NCBI GenBank assembly: GCA_937881255.1
Contig: CALGFH010000266.1
Coordinates: 1-10,039 of the forward strand
Reading direction: 5' to 3'
Length of the DNA stretch: 10,039 nt
DNA from: an uncultured Actinomycetes bacterium
Lineage (GTDB): Bacteria > Actinomycetota > CALGFH01
The position numbers were made by a program, and so were the translations under genes. This document shows positions 6,876 through 10,039 of the stretch, in pieces. The notes under the pieces are model-generated. The model saw only the letters and a list, made by a program, of their open reading frames with translations, had not been told where the DNA came from and ran no database searches. Within the stretch, counting starts at the first letter, position 1, and every line of letters begins with the position of its first letter.

Positions 6876-7926
6876 AGGCGTCGGTCTGGGTGACCTTGTC
6901 GAGCCCGCGGGGCGCGTCCGGGTCGAGGCCCTTGGCCCTGGCCAGGGCCTCGGCCAGCAGCTGCCCGGGAACCACCAACGCGAACGGCGCCAGATGCTCG
7001 GGAAGCGAGCCCCCCGGGGGACCCGGGAGGGTGGAGCGGCAGGCGGCGGCGAACCCGGGGTCGCCGCCGATGCCGTAGACGGGGGCGCCGGTGGTGGCGA
7101 GTCGGTGGGCCAGGCCGGTCATCTCTGGGAGCATCGGGCCGTCGGCGGCGGCCACCAGCAGGGCCGGGGTCTGTGGGTCGACGATCGCGATCGGCCCGTG
7201 GACCAGGTCGGCGTAGGAGAGGCCGACGGCGGTGACGTAGCACGTCTCCTTCAGCTTCAGCGCGAGCTCCAGCGCGGTCGAGTACGCGAACCCCCGTCCG
7301 GACACGACCAGGGTGACAACCCCGGCCAGCCGCCCGGCCAGCTCCTCGGCGGCGGGGGCCAGCTCCAGCATCCCGGCCACCGCCTCCGGGACCCGCTGCA
7401 GCTCCCCGGGCTCCAGCCCGGCGGCCGCGGGTGCCAGGGACCGGGCGAGCACCGCGATGGCGGCCAGCTGGGTGGTGTAGGTCTTGGTGGCGGGGACGGC
7501 GAGCTCGTCGCCGGCCTGGGTCAGGAGGGTGGCGTCGGCGAGCTCGGCCAGGGGCGACCCGGCCACGTTGGTGATCGCGACCGTCCGCGCGCCGTGGCCG
7601 CGGGCCCAGTCGAGGGTGGTGACGATCTCCTCGGTGGCGCCGGACTGGGAGACGGCCACGGCCAGGACCCCGCGGAGGTCGAGGTCGGCGTGGTAGGCGG
7701 TGGCCAGCGACGGCGAGGCGAGCGAGGCCAGCCGCCCGGCGCGGGCCGAGCACAGGTACTGGCCGTACACCGCGGCGTTGTCCGAGGAGCCCCTGGCCAC
7801 GAACAGGACCTGCCTGGTGTCGCGGGCCAGCGCCTCCAGCTCGGCCACCTCGGGCAGCAGCGCGTCGAAGGTGCGGCGCAGCGCCTCGGGCTGCTCGCCG
7901 ATCTCGGCCCGCATCCGGCTTCCCAC
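6874..7926 (-). CDS. SIS domain protein, GlmS-isomerase-like (phosphosugar isomerase/deaminase)
   Basis: This 350-residue protein has two sugar-isomerase (SIS) domains, about 38-165 and 200-325, and no N-terminal glutaminase domain, so it corresponds to the isomerase half of GlmS alone. Family motifs present are VARGSSDN (43-50), SQSGATEE (93-100), ITNVAGSPLA (118-127), the ATKTYTTQL phosphate-site loop (146-154), ELALKLKE and LVHGPIAIV. By alignment from memory Glu227, His243 and Lys344 match the isomerase catalytic residues Glu488, His504 and Lys603 of E. coli GlmS. Without a glutaminase it probably uses free phosphosugars or ammonia as in NagB-II/AgaS-type deaminases, or deglycates like FrlB. 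GTG 7926 is preferred as AGGAGG (7937-7932) lies 5 nt upstream; ATG 7914 is 17 nt from it. The gene is divergent from HPr/EI, which fits PTS-delivered amino-sugar metabolism. Confidence 0.85.
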   Translation of the reverse strand: MGSRMRAEIGEQPEALRRTFDALLPEVAELEALARDTRQVLFVARGSSDNAAVYGQYLCSARAGRLASLASPSLATAYHADLDLRGVLAVAVSQSGATEEIVTTLDWARGHGARTVAITNVAGSPLAELADATLLTQAGDELAVPATKTYTTQLAAIAVLARSLAPAAAGLEPGELQRVPEAVAGMLELAPAAEELAGRLAGVVTLVVSGRGFAYSTALELALKLKETCYVTAVGLSYADLVHGPIAIVDPQTPALLVAAADGPMLPEMTGLAHRLATTGAPVYGIGGDPGFAAACRSTLPGPPGGSLPEHLAPFALVVPGQLLAEALARAKGLDPDAPRGLDKVTQTDA

Positions 7927-7944
7927 CACGACCTCCTGGAAAAG

Positions 7945-7956
7945 TGGACTAGTCCA
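7945..7956. promoter_or_regulatory. GntR-type palindromic operator candidate (NagR/DasR-like)
   Basis: TGGACTAGTCCA is a perfect 12-bp palindrome lying 19 bp before the SIS GTG start, just upstream of its Shine-Dalgarno. It keeps the TGG-N-CTAG-N-CCA frame of the DasR/NagR operator (TGGTCTAGACCA as I recall it), with the two inner bases swapped symmetrically. A bound repressor here would block the start of the SIS transcript. The assignment to a GntR regulator is inferred from the pattern and from the gene context. Confidence 0.5.
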
Positions 7957-8004
7957 GCTTGCCGTTGCCCACAGTAGCACCCCGCGAAAGGTGGCGAGAG
8001 GGGT

Positions 8005-8016
8005 CGAACTAGTCGG
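8005..8016. promoter_or_regulatory. Second ACTAGT-centred operator-like site
   Basis: The ACTAGT core at 8008-8013 is centred exactly 60 bp from the centre of the palindrome at 7945-7956. The shared core is ACTAGTC. The outer bases fit less well (CGA on the left, CGG on the right). It lies just upstream of the candidate HPr -10 box at 8033, where repressor binding would cover the -35 region. In DNA this GC-rich an ACTAGT hexamer is rare, and I noticed no third copy in the window. Confidence 0.35.
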
Positions 8017-8032
8017 CGGGGGCTTCGCCGTT

Positions 8033-8038
8033 GATACT
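8033..8038 (+). promoter_or_regulatory. Candidate -10 element for the HPr/Enzyme I operon
   Basis: GATACT in the context CCGTTGATACTGTCAGG is a 4/6 match to TATAAT within the most AT-containing stretch before the HPr gene. It would start RNA near 8045 and leave a leader of about 48 nt. No good -35 box is present at 17 bp, so the promoter may depend on an activator or be misplaced. Confidence 0.3.
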
Positions 8039-8092
8039 GTCAGGCACATGGAGGGCCGGGCTGGTCCCGGCGTGCCGAGTCGGAGGTCCCAC

Positions 8093-8365
8093 ATGCCCGA
8101 GCGCCGTGTCGTTATCGGTTCCAAGGTCGGCCTGCACGCCCGGCCAGCCGCCATGTTCGTCCAGGCGGCGGCGAAGCAGCCGGTGAAGGTGACCATCGCC
8201 AAGGCCGGCGGGGACCCCGTCGACGCGCGCAGCATCCTGTCGGTCCTGGCCCTGGACGCCCGCGGGGGCGACGAGGTCGTGCTGGCCGCCGAGGGCGACG
8301 GCGCCGACCAGGCCCTCGACGAGCTGGCCGCCCTGGTCGCCAGGGACCTCGACAGCGAGGAGTAG
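8093..8365 (+). CDS. ptsH: Phosphocarrier protein HPr of the PTS
   Basis: This 90-residue protein has the normal HPr length. It accepts the phosphoryl group from Enzyme I on His15 and passes it to sugar-specific EIIA domains in the cytoplasm. The active-site loop KVGLHARPAA (11-20) contains His15 and Arg17. DARSILSVLAL (44-54) matches the region around the regulatory serine, here Ser47, so HPr-kinase-type phosphorylation is structurally possible, although many actinobacteria lack that kinase. The central strands VKVTIAKAGG and the last helix DQALDELAALVARDL complete the fold. ATG 8093 is supported by GGAGG (8082-8086) at 6-nt spacing; an in-frame ATG at 8048 would add a 15-residue extension unlike HPr. 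The gene ends 3 nt before Enzyme I, whose ribosome site lies inside the last HPr codons, so translation is probably coupled. I see no EII component in the window. Confidence 0.95.
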   Translation: MPERRVVIGSKVGLHARPAAMFVQAAAKQPVKVTIAKAGGDPVDARSILSVLALDARGGDEVVLAAEGDGADQALDELAALVARDLDSEE

Positions 8366-8368
8366 CCC

Positions 8369-10027
8369 ATGGCTGAGTCGCTCAGCGGCATCGGGGTCAG
8401 CCCCGGCGTCGCCGCCGGGCCGGTGGCCCAGATGGCCCCGCCCCCGGTGGTGCCGACCGACGCCGCCCCCTCCGGCGACCCCGAAGCCGAGAACCAGGCC
8501 GCCATGGCGGCCATGAAGGCGGTCGCCACCAGCCTGGAGGAGCGGGCCGCCCGCGCCCCCGGTGAGGCGGCCAGCGTGCTCGCCGCCCAGGCGATGATGG
8601 CCGAGGACCCGACCCTCGCCTCCAAGGTCACCGACGGGGTGCAGGCCGGCAAGGCGGCCATCACCGCGGTGGTCGACGCCTTCGAGGAGTTCCGCGCCAT
8701 GCTGGCCGCGGCCGGGCCCTACATGGCCGAGCGGGTCGCCGACCTCGACGACCTGCGCAACCGCACCGTGGCCACCCTGCTCGGGGTGCCCATGCCGGGC
8801 GTGCCCGACCCCGGCCATCCCTTCGTGCTGGTCGCGCTCGACCTGGCCCCGGCCGACACGGCCACCCTCGACGCCGACCGGGTGAAGGCGATCATCACCG
8901 AGGAGGGCGGGCCGACCAGCCACACGGCCATCCTGGCCAAGTCGCTCGGCATCCCGGCGGTGGTCACCTGCCACGGCGCCACCGCCATCGCCGAGGGCGA
9001 GACGGTCCTGGTCGACGGGACCGAGGGCAGCGTGGCCGTCGCCCCCGACGAGGCCACCGTCGCCGAGGCGCTCGACGCCGAGCAGCGGAAGCTGGCCGCC
9101 CTCGAGGCGGTCAGCGGGCCCGGCCGCACCTCCGACGGCCACCCGGTGCAGCTGCTGGTCAACATCGCCGGCGACAAGGACCTGGAGCCGGCGGCGGCGG
9201 CCGACTCCGAGGGCGTCGGGCTGTTCCGGACCGAGTTCCTCTTCCTCGACCGGCCCAACGCGCCGACCCTGGAGGAGCAGCAGGCCGTCTACCAGCGGGT
9301 GTTCGACGCCTTCCCGGGGCGCAAGGTGGTCGTGCGGACGCTGGACGCCGGCGCCGACAAGCCGCTGGAGTTCGTCACCGTGCCCGACGAGCCCAACCCG
9401 GCCCTGGGCGTGCGCGGGCTGCGGACCTCGAGGCGGCACCCCGAGCTGCTGGAGGAGCAGCTGACGGCGGTGGCCCAGGCCGCGTCGGCCAGCGGGGCCC
9501 AGGTGTGGGTGATGGCCCCCATGGTGTCGACCACGGCCGAGGCGGCCGCCTTCGCCGAGCAGGTGCGCGGGCACGGGCTGTCCTCGGGCGGGGTCATGGT
9601 CGAGGTGCCGGCGGCCGCCATCAGGGCCAGGCACGTGGCCGCGGCCTGCGACTTCATGTCCATCGGGACCAACGACCTGTCCCAGTACACCTACGCCGCC
9701 GACCGGATGGCCGGTGAGCTGGCCGACCTGCTCGACGCCTGGCAGCCGGCCCTGCTCGACCTGGTCCGGATGACCGCCGAGGCCGGCAAGGCCCTCGGCA
9801 AGCCGGTCGGGGTGTGCGGCGAGGCGGCCAGCGACCCGCTGCTCGCCCTGGTGTTCGTCGGGCTCGGCATCACCAGCCTGTCGATGGCGCCGGTCAGCAT
9901 CCCGGCGGTCCGCGCCGCCGTCGCCGCCCACACCCTGGCCGAGTGCCGGGGCCTGGCCACCCTGGCCCTCGACGCCGAGGACGGCCGCGACGCCCGCAAC
10001 GCCGTCCGGGCCGCCACCCGGGGCTGA
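8369..10027 (+). CDS. ptsI: Enzyme I of the PTS (phosphoenolpyruvate-protein phosphotransferase)
   Basis: This 552-residue cytoplasmic enzyme takes the phosphoryl group from PEP and hands it to HPr. The N-terminal part opens with LSGIGVSPGVAAGP (5-18) and holds the HPr-binding helices. The phosphohistidine domain has GGPTSHTAI with His185 (E. coli His189). The PEP-binding barrel keeps Arg287 in GLFRTEF, Arg323 before TLDAGADKP, Arg349 in LGVRGLR, Glu412 in VMVEVPAAA, Asn435-Asp436 in SIGTNDLSQY, and the acid Cys483 in VCGEAA. All active-site residues known for E. coli Enzyme I are present. It is about 20 residues shorter than that protein. By offset, about 10 of these are missing between Arg349 and Glu412, in a surface part of the barrel. 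ATG 8369 follows GAGGAG (8357-8362), which overlaps the HPr end, so the two form an operon. The stop is at 10025-10027; what follows downstream is outside the window. Confidence 0.95.
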   Translation: MAESLSGIGVSPGVAAGPVAQMAPPPVVPTDAAPSGDPEAENQAAMAAMKAVATSLEERAARAPGEAASVLAAQAMMAEDPTLASKVTDGVQAGKAAITAVVDAFEEFRAMLAAAGPYMAERVADLDDLRNRTVATLLGVPMPGVPDPGHPFVLVALDLAPADTATLDADRVKAIITEEGGPTSHTAILAKSLGIPAVVTCHGATAIAEGETVLVDGTEGSVAVAPDEATVAEALDAEQRKLAALEAVSGPGRTSDGHPVQLLVNIAGDKDLEPAAAADSEGVGLFRTEFLFLDRPNAPTLEEQQAVYQRVFDAFPGRKVVVRTLDAGADKPLEFVTVPDEPNPALGVRGLRTSRRHPELLEEQLTAVAQAASASGAQVWVMAPMVSTTAEAAAFAEQVRGHGLSSGGVMVEVPAAAIRARHVAAACDFMSIGTNDLSQYTYAADRMAGELADLLDAWQPALLDLVRMTAEAGKALGKPVGVCGEAASDPLLALVFVGLGITSLSMAPVSIPAVRAAVAAHTLAECRGLATLALDAEDGRDARNAVRAATRG

Positions 10028-10039
10028 CCGTCCGGCCCG

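Noticed and set aside
8048..8092. An in-frame ATG upstream of HPr that would give a longer N-terminus
   Set aside because: No ribosome site precedes it, the extra residues resemble no HPr, and ATG 8093 has GGAGG at ideal spacing.
8009..9931. A 640-codon open frame on the minus strand opposite Enzyme I
   Set aside because: Its His/Gly/Arg-rich composition mirrors the strongly conserved HPr and Enzyme I coding strand. No recognisable domain or ribosome site.

Overview
The window is very GC-rich DNA (roughly three quarters G+C by eye). Nearly all codons end in G or C, several starts are GTG, and purine-rich Shine-Dalgarno sites lie close to the starts. With the protein families seen (DUF4386, DUF4349 lipoprotein, VOC, SIS next to HPr/EI), this points to a chromosomal segment of an actinobacterium, perhaps a deep-branching soil lineage. 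That placement is inference. I see no RNA gene, insertion sequence, phage gene or CRISPR array.

Layout. (a) 1-966 (+): the last 49 codons of a membrane protein that looks like an ABC-2 permease, then a six-helix DUF4386 protein, closed by a perfect 12-bp hairpin. (b) 1020-2319: an alpha/beta hydrolase (-) and a small VOC/glyoxalase-like protein (+), divergent with only 46 bp between their GTG starts. (c) 2316-4297 (-): a DUF4349 lipoprotein followed by a low-complexity Pro/Arg-rich membrane-anchored protein whose reading frame appears to switch part-way. (d) 4458-6833 (+): a 791-residue polytopic membrane protein fused to a C-terminal spermidine-synthase-like domain. (e) 6874-10027: a two-domain SIS protein (-) divergent from a two-gene PTS operon (+) encoding HPr and Enzyme I.

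How the genes work together. The clearest functional unit is (e). HPr and Enzyme I are the sugar-independent phosphocarriers of the PEP:sugar phosphotransferase system. The SIS protein resembles the isomerase half of GlmS and probably acts on a phosphorylated (amino) sugar. Their 166-bp intergenic region holds a perfect palindrome, TGGACTAGTCCA, similar to operators of the NagR/DasR group of GntR regulators, and a second ACTAGT core exactly 60 bp away. I infer amino-sugar-responsive control. The envelope genes in (c) may act together, but nothing shows in what. I did not find a clearly new multi-gene system. The points most worth a second look are the SIS/PTS operator region, the frame switch near 2624, and the loss of polyamine-site residues in the synthase-like fusion protein.
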